Source of the DNA: Gilvimarinus japonicus
GTDB lineage: Bacteria > Pseudomonadota > Gammaproteobacteria > Pseudomonadales > Cellvibrionaceae
Length of the DNA: 64,000 nucleotides
Direction: 5' to 3'
Assembly: GCF_042847215.1 (NCBI RefSeq)
Contig: NZ_AP031500.1
Coordinates: 3,534,001 to 3,598,000 of the forward strand
The position numbers and the translations under genes are program-made. The notes under the pieces were generated by a model. It was given only the letters and a program-made list of their open reading frames with translations, did no database searches and was not told the origin of the DNA. This document shows positions 28,042 through 37,220 of this stretch, in pieces (within the stretch, counting starts at the first letter, position 1; each line of letters starts with the position of its first letter).

Positions 28042-28509
28042 CTACTCAGCGAGACTGTCTAGTGACACGCGGGACTGATCGGCAAAATGTTTAATATCAG
28101 CCTCACTGGCACTTTCTTTACACTCACCCCGCAGCCACTGCTGCTGCATATTTAGGCGAAAATCCAGCTCCATGTATCCCGTGCGGCAATACCCCGTCGC
28201 CGCTACCACGTAAGCGGTGCGGCGCTGTAGTTTCTCGTAATCACGGCGATCGGGAACATAGCGCGGCGCCTGCACCAATGCCCTTGGCGACATTTCGGCG
28301 GCCTGCCCCAAACGATAGGTAAACTGCTTACTGCTGTTAGCTAAGATATGAATCGTGAGCGATTGCGGAACCTCACCATAGGAGGGCACAGAGGAGCACC
28401 CCCCCAGCGCAGCGAGCGAGCAAGCACTAAAAAGCAGCCACGTCAGCGCAAACCGATAACGTTTAACAGGAGCGGCAAGCGCTGACATTATTGCAATAAT
28501 CGTTGGCAT
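28042..28509 (-). CDS. Small lipoprotein of unknown function
   Basis: A 155-residue predicted outer-membrane or periplasmic lipoprotein: signal peptide with a hydrophobic core LTWLLFSACSLAALGG and lipobox LGGC (Cys38). The mature part has a strand-rich pattern and three more cysteines (ATGYCRTGY and RGECKE), which may form a disulphide. I do not recognise the family. The start could also be the ATG eight codons further in. It stands alone between rlmI and the mannanase gene, both on the same strand. Confidence 0.7.
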   Translation of the reverse strand: MPTIIAIMSALAAPVKRYRFALTWLLFSACSLAALGGCSSVPSYGEVPQSLTIHILANSSKQFTYRLGQAAEMSPRALVQAPRYVPDRRDYEKLQRRTAYVVAATGYCRTGYMELDFRLNMQQQWLRGECKESASEADIKHFADQSRVSLDSLAE

Positions 28510-28583
28510 AAATGACTTAAAGTGTGCATATCAGCCACTACCCTAAGCCATTTTTTGCAGTGCAACAAGCGCTTTAGGAAGCG

Positions 28584-30074
28584 CTAAGGTAAGACTACTT
28601 GCGCCACATTAGAGGGGTCGGATTCACCGCTCTCGTTGCGGGCAACGACTCGATAGTAATACATTTGCCCTGGCACTAAGTCGTCGGTATCGCGAAACAG
28701 CGCTTGCTCATACGGGCGATACTCTTGCAAGCCGTCAGAGATGTTGTCTCCGATCACCTGCCACGGGCCAGACGCATCGGTGGCTCGCTCAATGCGATAA
28801 GTGCGCCCCAGTGGCGCGCCTAAAAAGTCGATGCGCTCACGCGGATCGGCAATGGCGCGCAGCTTGGGCGGCTCTGGTTTTGGCAAAGGCGCAGGCGCAT
28901 CTAGGCCCACCATTTGCGCCTGCGCGGTACGCACTAAGTTCACCACCTTACGCTCTTCGTTAGCATCGCCTTCGGGGAAGCCCGGAATATGGTAACTATA
29001 GTGCCCAGTGTACTCTTTATGCCAATAAAAACCACCGTTATGACGATGCCCGCGAAACCCCCAAATAAAAACACCGGCCGCTCTTGCGCCGTTATAATCA
29101 GAGTGCACCGCCGTTTGCATAATATCATTCAAGCCTTCGGCATCGCGCAGACCAAACTCACCGATCAAATAGACTTTTTTGCCGTCAATCGCCTGCAAGT
29201 CCGACAGTACTTGTTCGGGGTTATTATTGTTGTTGGTGGTGTAAAAGTGATTAGAGATAATATCCACGTTAGGGTCATCCAGCGCGAACTTATTGACTTT
29301 TAAATAAGTGCCATCAATCACCAAGTGGTTACTGTCCAGCTCTTTAATAAGCGCGGCAGTTGTACGCACGAAAGGCTCGGTAGAGTCTCTTAACTCATTT
29401 CCTGTCTCCCACGCCATAATGGCTTTTTCATTTTTATAAACGCGGCCAGTGATGGTGTTGGTGCGATTAATAACCTGACGAATAATATCTTGGTAGGCGG
29501 CGTAGGTTTTACTTTCGGTATCGTAAAAGTCATCGGCCGATTCATCGTAAAAAGCCGCCAGTTGCTCGCGCCCGCCCCACCACTTCCAGTGATCGATAAA
29601 GGGCAAAATCAAACGCAATCCGTACTGATCGGCCAGGGCGATCATACGATCGTAGTGCACCATCGCCGCCTCATTCAAGCGCGGCATCCCATCGGCTTGC
29701 ACAGGGGGCAATATATGGGTCTCGCGGCCGCATTCAGCATCCGACGGAGTTGCCACCGATAAAACGTAAACACGCATAGCGCGATGGCCACTTTTGACCA
29801 GCGCTTTTATCCAGTTCTCTTGTTCATCGGCGGTGGGCCAGCGAAAATACTGCCCCCAGCCTCGAGGGTCCGCCGCGCAAGCGCCACGGGCGTCATCTTC
29901 AATACGATGCAGCTCTGGGGCGTGAATGCCGGCAAAACGAAACTCTTTTCCCCCCTCCAGCAATCTATGACCATCGCGGCTAATAAACTCATCAAAGGCA
30001 TACACAGGCAGAGCTGTCAGGCCCAGCAAGACAGATAACGTAAAGCGCATAAAAGCACAGCGAAGCAACGTCAT
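28584..30074 (-). CDS. Secreted GH5-type endo-beta-1,4-mannanase
   Basis: A 496-residue exported glycoside hydrolase. The signal peptide ends at about residue 26 (PVYA-FDE). A TIM-barrel like that of GH5 mannanases has its acid/base glutamate in WETGNEL (Glu227) and nucleophile in LIGEFG (Glu306); both are present. Aromatic-rich loops (DHWKWWGG, HNGGFYWHKEY) suit a sugar-binding cleft. The last 90 residues look like a fibronectin III-type domain (YRIERATDASGPWQVIG to YYYRVVARNESGESDPSN), joined by a Pro-rich linker. AAGGAG precedes ATG 30074. Substrate is probably mannan or glucomannan; other GH5 activities cannot be excluded. Confidence 0.85.
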   Translation of the reverse strand: MTLLRCAFMRFTLSVLLGLTALPVYAFDEFISRDGHRLLEGGKEFRFAGIHAPELHRIEDDARGACAADPRGWGQYFRWPTADEQENWIKALVKSGHRAMRVYVLSVATPSDAECGRETHILPPVQADGMPRLNEAAMVHYDRMIALADQYGLRLILPFIDHWKWWGGREQLAAFYDESADDFYDTESKTYAAYQDIIRQVINRTNTITGRVYKNEKAIMAWETGNELRDSTEPFVRTTAALIKELDSNHLVIDGTYLKVNKFALDDPNVDIISNHFYTTNNNNNPEQVLSDLQAIDGKKVYLIGEFGLRDAEGLNDIMQTAVHSDYNGARAAGVFIWGFRGHRHNGGFYWHKEYTGHYSYHIPGFPEGDANEERKVVNLVRTAQAQMVGLDAPAPLPKPEPPKLRAIADPRERIDFLGAPLGRTYRIERATDASGPWQVIGDNISDGLQEYRPYEQALFRDTDDLVPGQMYYYRVVARNESGESDPSNVAQVVLP

Positions 30075-30186
30075 AGCGACTCCTTAAGGTTATGGTTGAG
30101 GCAAGCTTAGCAGCTAAAAACCTCAATGTAACCCGTTACACACCCATCTTTACGTATATTAGGCGTTTGCGAAAACTCACCGTTGG

Positions 30187-31629
30187 CTAAGCCTGCACAC
30201 CGACCCGGTTACGTCCGTCCCGCTTGGCGCTATAGAGCGCACGATCAACCCGGTCCACCAAGGCATTAAGCGACTCATCGGGCCGCTGCACCGTCACCCC
30301 CAAGCTAACGGTTACCCGGACCAAGTCGCGTCCAAACCGAAACTCGTGGGCTTCCACCACCGCGCGAATCGACTCGGCCACCTCGGTGGCACGCTTTAGA
30401 TCGCAATCTTCTAGTAGCAATAAAAACTCTTCGCCACCCCAGCGGCACAACGTATCCGTATCGCGGACGCAGGATGAGGCAATCGAAGAAACCGTACGAA
30501 TCACCTCGTCACCACATTGGTGACCATAGGTATCATTGATATTTTTAAAGTGATCCAGATCCATACTCGCCAATGCTACCGAGGTGTGACGTCGCCGCGC
30601 GCCTTTAACCGCGCGACTAAAAACAATATCAAACACTTGGCGACTGGCGGCGCCGGTGAGCTTGTCTTGGGTAGCCATTTGCTCAAGCCTGCGCTGATAT
30701 CCGCGCAGCGTAAAATAAGCTATCAGCAACACAATAACGGTAATCGCCAGCGATACCAGCACGTTAATAATCAGCGCGCGCTCAATGCGCTGGGCGGCCG
30801 GGTCGTTGACCTGCTCGACAATTAAATACCAATCAAACTCAGGCACCAAGCGGCTATTAAGGTAAATTTTATTGCCATCTTTGGCGTTATACGCGACCGA
30901 TGCACTGGGGCTTGTCAAAACACGCACAAACAAACGGTCGAGCCCCGCTTTGTTCTTTAAGCGCATGGCGTCATTAAAACCGCTGCCGTGCAGAGTGACC
31001 TGCCCCTCGCGATCGACAAAATAAATTTTGCGCCCATAGCGCTCTTGGTAGTCTTCTATCAGTGCCATCACCGACGCTACCGACAAGCCAACTCCGGTAA
31101 CCCCCACCAGATTGCCCTGATCGTCGAGCACGCGGTAATTAACAAAAATACTTAGGCGGGTGCGGTCCGCAGTATCGTGATCGACGTTAATCTCGTAATC
31201 TTCCGATAATCCGCGAGCACGAAAGTACCAATCGTCATCGGGATTAGTCGCATCGACCTGCTTAAGAACACCGCTAGGATGGTAGTAATTGCGCGTTTGC
31301 TCCGAGACAAAAAACGCGGTGATGGTGTCGTACTTACTTTGAATGCGGCCGAGGTACTCGGCGATTTTTTGCGGGTCGCGCTCACCCTCGGTAACCCAGC
31401 GAGTCACGAAGGTATCGTGAGCCATCAACGACGAAATAAGTAACGGCTGGAGCAAGTCGCGCTGGATTTCAGAGTAAATATTGTCGCTGGTCAGCGGTAA
31501 CATTTGCTCTTGGAGCTGCGTGGCAACCGAGTCTTTGGCGACAAAATAACTGACTAAACTAGTGGCCAAAAAACCCGACACCAGCAGCAAGCAAAGTGCT
31601 GATACAAAAAATAATTTGCGCTGTACCAT
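30187..31629 (-). CDS. Membrane diguanylate cyclase with periplasmic Cache sensor
   Basis: Makes cyclic di-GMP from GTP. In 480 residues there are two membrane segments (about 7-30 and 285-308) flanking a roughly 255-residue periplasmic dCache-like domain (contains SIFVNYRVLDDQGNLVGVTG, typical of Cache folds). A cytoplasmic GGDEF domain with an active GGEEF motif (398-402) and an RxxD inhibitory site (RDTD, 389-392) follows, so product feedback is expected. The sensed ligand is unknown. It follows a 100-bp gap from the doe operon and lies beside the mannanase gene without sharing an operon. Confidence 0.93.
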   Translation of the reverse strand: MVQRKLFFVSALCLLLVSGFLATSLVSYFVAKDSVATQLQEQMLPLTSDNIYSEIQRDLLQPLLISSLMAHDTFVTRWVTEGERDPQKIAEYLGRIQSKYDTITAFFVSEQTRNYYHPSGVLKQVDATNPDDDWYFRARGLSEDYEINVDHDTADRTRLSIFVNYRVLDDQGNLVGVTGVGLSVASVMALIEDYQERYGRKIYFVDREGQVTLHGSGFNDAMRLKNKAGLDRLFVRVLTSPSASVAYNAKDGNKIYLNSRLVPEFDWYLIVEQVNDPAAQRIERALIINVLVSLAITVIVLLIAYFTLRGYQRRLEQMATQDKLTGAASRQVFDIVFSRAVKGARRRHTSVALASMDLDHFKNINDTYGHQCGDEVIRTVSSIASSCVRDTDTLCRWGGEEFLLLLEDCDLKRATEVAESIRAVVEAHEFRFGRDLVRVTVSLGVTVQRPDESLNALVDRVDRALYSAKRDGRNRVGVQA

Positions 31630-31731
31630 TTATAGATCCGAGTCAGGGGCGGCCGTGGCGTTAAAAACAACACATGATACCACAACCGGTCGACGCCATA
31701 GGAGCCAGAGTCGGCCCCTATGCAATCCGCT

Positions 31732-33093
31732 CTAACCCACCCAGACCTGCTTAGCGTTTACAAACTCTTTAATGCCGTGCGGACCGAGCTCGCGGCCATA
31801 GCCCGAGCGCTTGATACCGCCGCTGGGCAAGCGCGGATCGGTTTTAACGATACCGTTAATCGCCACTTGGCCGGCGTTTATGCGCCCGGCAACCTCCTGT
31901 GCTGCCTTGCTATCCGCCATCCACAAGGCGGCACCTAAACCAAACTCGGTATCGTTGGCTATACTGACCGCCTGCTCTAAGTCGGCCACCGGAGCCACGG
32001 CCATGACTGGCCCAAAGGTTTCTTCACGAAACGCACACATGTCAGAGGTGACATCGGCCAACAAGGTTACCGGATAAAAATAACCGTCACCGGCGGGCAG
32101 CTCGCCACCCAGCAAACAACGGGCCCCGGCATTAATAGTTTCACTCACCTGGCGGTGCAGGTTTTGTCGTAAATCATCGCGGGCGATAGGCCCAACATCG
32201 GTCGTATCGAGGGCCGGATCACCTAACGTTAATGCCGCCAACCGGGTGCGCAGCATCTCCAAAAACTCGGGGTAGATGCTTTGCTCAACCAAGATGCGCT
32301 TGGCCGCAATGCACGACTGACCTGCGTTGATAATACGCGACAGCACCGCAATATTCGCGGCCTTTTCTAAGTCGGCATCGGCCATAACGATACAAGGGTC
32401 GGAGCCGCCCAACTCTAACACCGCCGGTTTAATCTCGCTGCCGGCCACCGCCGCCACCTTGGCACCGGCGCCGGCGGAGCCGGTAAAGGAGACCGCCATG
32501 ATGCGCGGATCGCGAATAGCCGCCTCTGCCAGCGAGGTTTCGATGGGCAAATTAACCATGATGTTGGCCGGCGCACCGGCAGCGGCAAACGCATCGGCGA
32601 TGGCTTGCGCGCTAGCCGGCACATTAGGGTCGTGCTTCATCACACAGGTGTTACCGGCCATTAGCGCCGGGGCCAAATAACGAAACGCCAACCACAATGG
32701 TGCGTTCCAAGGCAAAATCCCCAGCAATGTTCCCAACGGCTGATAACGCACGTAGCTTACGCTCGCATCGGATGCCAGCGTCTCGGCCGCCAAAAAATCT
32801 TCGGCGTTGTCGGCATAAAACTCCGCACACACGGCGGCCTTTTCGACCTCGGGGCCGCCCTCTTTAATCGGCTTACCCATTTCATCGGCCATCAGCTTGG
32901 CAATGGCTGGCTTTTGCTCGCGCAGCTTTTTGGCAACAGCGCGCAACACCTCGGCGCGCTCGGCAAAACTTTTAGCTTTCCAGGAGCTGAACGCGGCACT
33001 CGCGTCGCCGATTCGCTCGCTCATTGCCGCTTGATCAAGTGCAGGGTAATCGGCAATCTTGTTCCCGGAATAAGGGTTCGTAGCAGTTAACAT
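31732..33093 (-). CDS. doeC: Aspartate-semialdehyde dehydrogenase of ectoine degradation (DoeC-like)
   Basis: An NAD(P)-dependent aldehyde dehydrogenase of 453 residues, close in type to succinate-semialdehyde dehydrogenases. The catalytic cysteine is in NAGQSCIAAKRI and the general-base glutamate in LELGGSDPCIV; cofactor binding is at SFTGSAGAGAKVA. As last gene of the ectoine operon it should oxidise aspartate semialdehyde, made by DoeD, to aspartate. The frame is open to 33183, but ATG 33093 has GAGGAC upstream and lies 7 bp after the doeA stop. Without its neighbours it would simply be called a succinate-semialdehyde dehydrogenase. Confidence 0.8.
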   Translation of the reverse strand: MLTATNPYSGNKIADYPALDQAAMSERIGDASAAFSSWKAKSFAERAEVLRAVAKKLREQKPAIAKLMADEMGKPIKEGGPEVEKAAVCAEFYADNAEDFLAAETLASDASVSYVRYQPLGTLLGILPWNAPLWLAFRYLAPALMAGNTCVMKHDPNVPASAQAIADAFAAAGAPANIMVNLPIETSLAEAAIRDPRIMAVSFTGSAGAGAKVAAVAGSEIKPAVLELGGSDPCIVMADADLEKAANIAVLSRIINAGQSCIAAKRILVEQSIYPEFLEMLRTRLAALTLGDPALDTTDVGPIARDDLRQNLHRQVSETINAGARCLLGGELPAGDGYFYPVTLLADVTSDMCAFREETFGPVMAVAPVADLEQAVSIANDTEFGLGAALWMADSKAAQEVAGRINAGQVAINGIVKTDPRLPSGGIKRSGYGRELGPHGIKEFVNAKQVWVG

Positions 33094-33100
33094 AAAGTCC

Positions 33101-34396
33101 TCACTGGCTGTCGTGTTGAGCATCATCGGGGGCTGCGCTGTGCGGTTTATCAGCGCTTTTGTCTTTCTCATTTTTTGATGCACTTTTACTTTTTCGCGAG
33201 CTGGAAAGCTGCGCTACCGACCCCGCGCCATGCTCGGGCTTAACAGAAAAATTTTGATCCATGCTAAAGAAGGACTCACAGCCCTCAGAGGTAATATAAA
33301 TGGTATCGGAGGTACCGCAGGTTTTGTCACCATCGACGCCCCACATCCAAGGGATAATATGAAATGTCATACCCTCTTGCAGTATGGTCGACTCGCCCTG
33401 TTTTAAACTGACGATATAGCCCTCATCCCAACTGGGAGGAAACGCAATACCGATGGAGTAACCCGAGCGAGTCACCAAGCGTGCACCGACGTCATTGTCA
33501 GAAATAATATTGCGCACTAAATTATCCGCATCCGACACGGTCATTCCCGGTTGAAAATTCTCATGCACGGCGGCCAGAGCCTGCTTCATTTTCTCTTGCG
33601 CTTTGTACATAGAGTCGGACAAGTTGCCCATCACCACGGTACGCATCATGGCGGTGTGATAACGGCGATAACAGCCACCAACCTCTAAAAACACATGCTC
33701 GCCAGGTTGCACAACGCGTCCCTCCCACGTGGCGTGCCCGATCATCGAACGCGGGCCGGAGGTAACGTAGGGCATAACGGCGGGCGGCTCGCCACCGGCG
33801 CGAAACATCCCGGAGCTAATAGCCGCGCCGATTTCATTCTCGGTAGCGCCCGCTTCACAGGCGGCAATGCCCGCTTGCATGCCAGCTTCTGTGGCCGTTG
33901 CCGCACGTCGCATTAAATCAATCTCGACGGGCGACTTACAAATGCGCCCTTGCTCGACGATACCAAAGCAGTCCAATAACTTACCGTCGGTTAAGGTAGT
34001 GTGGACAAAATCTTGCTGGTACGCCGGAAAGAAATAGCTATTGCGCTCGTAGCCGATACGTTTATTCGCCAAACCAAACGAGCGCAGTGCATCCACCAGC
34101 ATTTGAATGGCGTCCCCCGTATCTGGGTAGGGTCGCGTGCGCTCGACCCAAGTACGGGCGATAATATTGGACTCTTCCATCGCCCGGGTAATCATAAAAG
34201 GCTCATCTTCTAGCGGCACCACCAACGCCTGAAAAAATGAATACCCAGTCGTTTGATAATCCGTAAGGTACATAATATTTTCAGGATCGGTTATCACCAC
34301 CGCGTCTAAATGCCGCTGCTGAATACGTGTGCGCAGCTCGCTCAAGCGACGCTCGTACTCCTCAAACGGAAACGTCATATCATCCCGCTGTCTCAT
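33101..34396 (-). CDS. doeA: Ectoine hydrolase
   Basis: An M24-family (creatinase/aminopeptidase P fold) enzyme of 431 residues: creatinase N-terminal domain (about 10-150), then a pita-bread catalytic domain. This branch hydrolyses the ectoine ring to N-acetyl-diaminobutyrate. Some metal ligands of true peptidases look replaced, as in creatinase-type enzymes. The last 35 residues form a Lys/Ser/Asp-rich tail (SSSRKSKSASKNEKDKSA) that I do not expect in DoeA. The start overlaps the doeD stop by four bases (ATGA). Confidence 0.85.
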   Translation of the reverse strand: MRQRDDMTFPFEEYERRLSELRTRIQQRHLDAVVITDPENIMYLTDYQTTGYSFFQALVVPLEDEPFMITRAMEESNIIARTWVERTRPYPDTGDAIQMLVDALRSFGLANKRIGYERNSYFFPAYQQDFVHTTLTDGKLLDCFGIVEQGRICKSPVEIDLMRRAATATEAGMQAGIAACEAGATENEIGAAISSGMFRAGGEPPAVMPYVTSGPRSMIGHATWEGRVVQPGEHVFLEVGGCYRRYHTAMMRTVVMGNLSDSMYKAQEKMKQALAAVHENFQPGMTVSDADNLVRNIISDNDVGARLVTRSGYSIGIAFPPSWDEGYIVSLKQGESTILQEGMTFHIIPWMWGVDGDKTCGTSDTIYITSEGCESFFSMDQNFSVKPEHGAGSVAQLSSSRKSKSASKNEKDKSADKPHSAAPDDAQHDSQ

Positions 34397-35667
34397 GCTG
34401 CCACCTCCATCACCTTTTTAGTGTGGGTCACTAACGTTTCCAAACCTTGCTGTAAATCAGCGTCGGGGATGGTAAGCGGTGGAATTAATTTAACGACGCG
34501 CCCACCAGAGCCGCAGGCAGACACGAGTAAACCATCGGCAAAGCACGCGGCAACAATCGCTTTGGCACGTTCACCGTTACCGACGTCTACGCCATAAATC
34601 ATCCCGGTACCGCGTATTTGCACATCGTCAAAGGTGCTCTCAAGCGGTGCGATGGCTTCATGCATGACCTTGCCTTTGGCGAGAACCGTTTGCATAAAAC
34701 TGTCGTCTTCAAAGTAACTGAGCGCTTCGGCGCCTGCCACAAAACTCAGGCCCTGGCCGCGGAAAGTACCGGTGTGCTCACCGGGCTTCCAGTGTTTATC
34801 CACCTCGGGTTTGACTAAGTTCATCGCCATAGGCGTACCCCACCCACCAAGGCCTTTGGCAAGGCACACCACATCTGGATCTAGGTCTAAGGTATCAAAA
34901 CTAAAATAGCTGCCGGTGCGTCCACAACCGGCCTGAATGTCATCGATAATAAAGAGCGAGCCTACCTCTTTAGCGAGCGCTTGCAGATCTTGCAGCCATT
35001 TTTTATCGGCAACATTAACGCCGCCCTCGGCCTGAATGGTCTCGACCATAAAAGCCGCCGGGGGCAAAATACCGCTTGAACCATCGCGGTACAACGCGCG
35101 CAGTTCATCGATCACATCTTTGCCGTTGCTTAGCGGGTTGTCGGCGGTGTGTTTGTCAGCACCAAATGGGTAATGCGACACATGGTTCAGCGGGACACCG
35201 GCAGCGCCGCGAAAAGCTTGGTTTGCAGTACAGGCAAGTGCCCCCAACGTCATCCCGTGAAAACCGTGGGTAAACGCGACAATGTCGGTGCGCCCGGTGG
35301 CACGGCGTGCAATTTTAAGCGCGGCCTCAACCGAGTTAGTGCCGGTGGGCCCCATAAATTGCATTTTATGGGGCATACCGCGCGGCTCTAAAATCGTTTT
35401 GGTAAAACGTTCCATAAAACGGCGCTTGGCAGTGCTGTGCATGTCCAGACTGTGCGTCACTCCGTCGGCGTTAATGTAATCAATGACTGCTTTTTTCATA
35501 CGCTCGTTGTTGTGGCCAAAATTTAGTACCCCAGCACCGGCAAAGAAATCGATGTATTCATTGCCTTGGTCATCCGTCTGTCGCGCATTACTCGCTGTGT
35601 CAAACACAACGGGGTAAACGCGGCAATAGCCTCTTATTTCGGATTCGCGCTGTTCAAATATGCTCAT
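34393..35667 (-). CDS. doeD: Diaminobutyrate-2-oxoglutarate aminotransferase (DoeD)
   Basis: A class III PLP aminotransferase of 424 residues, very close in type to EctB (starts IFEQRESEIRGYCRVYPVVF). PLP residues: MGPTGTNSVEAALKIARRAT, FIIDDIQAGCGRTG and the Schiff-base lysine in CLAKGLGGWG. In degradation the enzyme turns diaminobutyrate into aspartate semialdehyde, the reverse of EctB. No ectA or ectC is nearby and doeA, doeB2 and doeC are, so DoeD is the better call. ATG 35667 follows AAGGAG; a longer frame to 35715 lacks support. Confidence 0.82.
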   Translation of the reverse strand: MSIFEQRESEIRGYCRVYPVVFDTASNARQTDDQGNEYIDFFAGAGVLNFGHNNERMKKAVIDYINADGVTHSLDMHSTAKRRFMERFTKTILEPRGMPHKMQFMGPTGTNSVEAALKIARRATGRTDIVAFTHGFHGMTLGALACTANQAFRGAAGVPLNHVSHYPFGADKHTADNPLSNGKDVIDELRALYRDGSSGILPPAAFMVETIQAEGGVNVADKKWLQDLQALAKEVGSLFIIDDIQAGCGRTGSYFSFDTLDLDPDVVCLAKGLGGWGTPMAMNLVKPEVDKHWKPGEHTGTFRGQGLSFVAGAEALSYFEDDSFMQTVLAKGKVMHEAIAPLESTFDDVQIRGTGMIYGVDVGNGERAKAIVAACFADGLLVSACGSGGRVVKLIPPLTIPDADLQQGLETLVTHTKKVMEVAA

Positions 35668-35730
35668 ACTCGTCTCCTTAAAAGTGCCTTGGCACAACAC
35701 GTCGGCTGGTGCCAACGATCAAAATAAAAT

Positions 35731-36897
35731 TTACGGTAGCGGCGCGCCCACAAGTTGGGCGTATAACCGCACCACAGGTTCAAGCAAGCGGTCATTAAAA
35801 TCGTAGTGTGAACTGTGACAGGGATCGGCGTGGCCAATTCCGTCATCGGCGCCGATTAACGCAAAAGCGCCCGGGACTTCTTGCAGGTAATAACTAAAGT
35901 CTTCGGAGGCCATAATGGGAAGGCGGGTGGGGGTATCGAGCGCATCATCACCATACAGCGCCCGCCAGCTGTCGCGTACCGCAGCCGCTGGCTCTGGGTG
36001 GTTAATGGTCGGGTTATAGCGCGGCATGATCTCTACCTCGCACTCAACCCCATAACTCGCTGCCGTTTGTTGTGCAATGTCAGTAATCAGCTGATTGACT
36101 GCATCGCGAGCCGCAGTATCGGATACACGAATACTGCCACCAATCACGGCTTGCTCGGGAATCACTGTCGCGGCCGCGCGCGCGTCAATCGAGGTGACGC
36201 TGACCACACAGGTTTGCTGCGGCGCCAAACGGCGGCTCACCACTTGTTGTAAAGCTAAAGTAATAGCACTGGCCGCCAACACCGGGTCGCGGCAAAGCTC
36301 TGGCTGACTGGCGTGCCCACCTTTGCCGTGCACCGTAATGTGGAAGGTGCCGTTGCCACACATGACGATCCCGTCTGGGCACACCAGCTTGCCAAACCCG
36401 ATGGCTGGCCAGTTGTGCCAGCCGTAAATACAGTCGACGCCATCCAACGCGCCATCGTCAATCATTTTTCGGGCGCCGTGGCCGCCCTCTTCGGCGGGCT
36501 GGAACAGCAAGGTAACCGGACCGGGCAGTTGCGCTTCAACGTGCTTGAGCCACGCGGCAGTGGCCATAAGTGCCGCAGTATGACCATCGTGTCCGCACGC
36601 GTGCATGCAACCGGGCACTTGGGATTGCCACTCGACCGCCGACTGCTCGTGAATCGGCAACGCGTCGATATCTCCCCGCAACGCCACTGAGCGCACGCCT
36701 GCGCCCTTAGCACCGGAGTTTAGCCAAGCTACTGTTCCGGTGCCCGCGCAAGCACGCCAGCGGATGTCGAGACGATCGAGCTCGGCACGAATGCGCTGTG
36801 CCGTGTTGTGCTCTTGCCAGCCAAGTTCGGGCTGAGCGTGTAACTCATGGCGTAATTGCTGTGCAAATGCCAGAGTCTGGTGCCAATAGGTCGACAT
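35731..36897 (-). CDS. N-acetyl-diaminobutyrate deacetylase, M20 type (DoeB2-like)
   Basis: An M20D amidohydrolase of 388 residues. Metal ligands appear in HACGHDGHTAALM, the catalytic pair in QPAEEGGHGA, a ligand in GWHNWPAIGFG and the C-terminal block in MASEDFSYYL. Alone it would be a hippurate hydrolase or amidohydrolase. As first gene of an operon with doeD, doeA and doeC it should remove the acetyl group from N-acetyl-2,4-diaminobutyrate, the job done by the unrelated DoeB in Halomonas. ATG 36897 has AAAGGAGAG upstream; the frame continues to 36939 without a better start. Confidence 0.75.
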   Translation of the reverse strand: MSTYWHQTLAFAQQLRHELHAQPELGWQEHNTAQRIRAELDRLDIRWRACAGTGTVAWLNSGAKGAGVRSVALRGDIDALPIHEQSAVEWQSQVPGCMHACGHDGHTAALMATAAWLKHVEAQLPGPVTLLFQPAEEGGHGARKMIDDGALDGVDCIYGWHNWPAIGFGKLVCPDGIVMCGNGTFHITVHGKGGHASQPELCRDPVLAASAITLALQQVVSRRLAPQQTCVVSVTSIDARAAATVIPEQAVIGGSIRVSDTAARDAVNQLITDIAQQTAASYGVECEVEIMPRYNPTINHPEPAAAVRDSWRALYGDDALDTPTRLPIMASEDFSYYLQEVPGAFALIGADDGIGHADPCHSSHYDFNDRLLEPVVRLYAQLVGAPLP

Positions 36898-37220
36898 ACC
36901 TCTCCTTTCAGATCGGCCCGATTTCAGGCAACCGAGCAATAGAGCGCACGAATAAGTGCACCGTTAAAACGCGCAGGCGAGCCATAACCTCACGCTTTCT
37001 CTCATACTAGTTGCTAGGCAAGGGTTGTTCCAATCACACACGCACGCCACTGGCCGCCTCATGCCGCCAATCACAGTACAACCTACATTACTCACCAGGC
37101 AATGTGTAAATATGACAAGCGGCCTATCAATACCCCCAGATGCCTAAGCCCTAAAGATAACGTATCATAGCGCCCACTGTAGACCGTCCTCTTGAACCTA
37201 CCTGGAGCACTAAGCAAGCT
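36898..37220. other. Divergent intergenic region between the ectoine operon and the TauE gene
   Basis: This 323-bp stretch has no convincing gene. It must hold promoters for both units. On the minus strand TTGGAA and TAGTAT lie 18 bp apart around 37010-37040 and may serve the doe operon; on the plus strand a TATCAT near 37162 could be the TauE -10. No clear palindrome for a DoeX-type (Lrp/AsnC) or EnuR-type regulator was found by eye. Confidence 0.35.

Noticed and set aside
34393..35667. EctB of ectoine synthesis as an alternative for the aminotransferase
   Set aside because: No ectA or ectC is nearby, while ectoine hydrolase and dehydrogenase genes are directly linked, so the degradative role is favoured.
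36898..37220. Search for a DoeX or EnuR regulator gene in the doe-TauE gap
   Set aside because: No frame of suitable length or helix-turn-helix pattern exists there.
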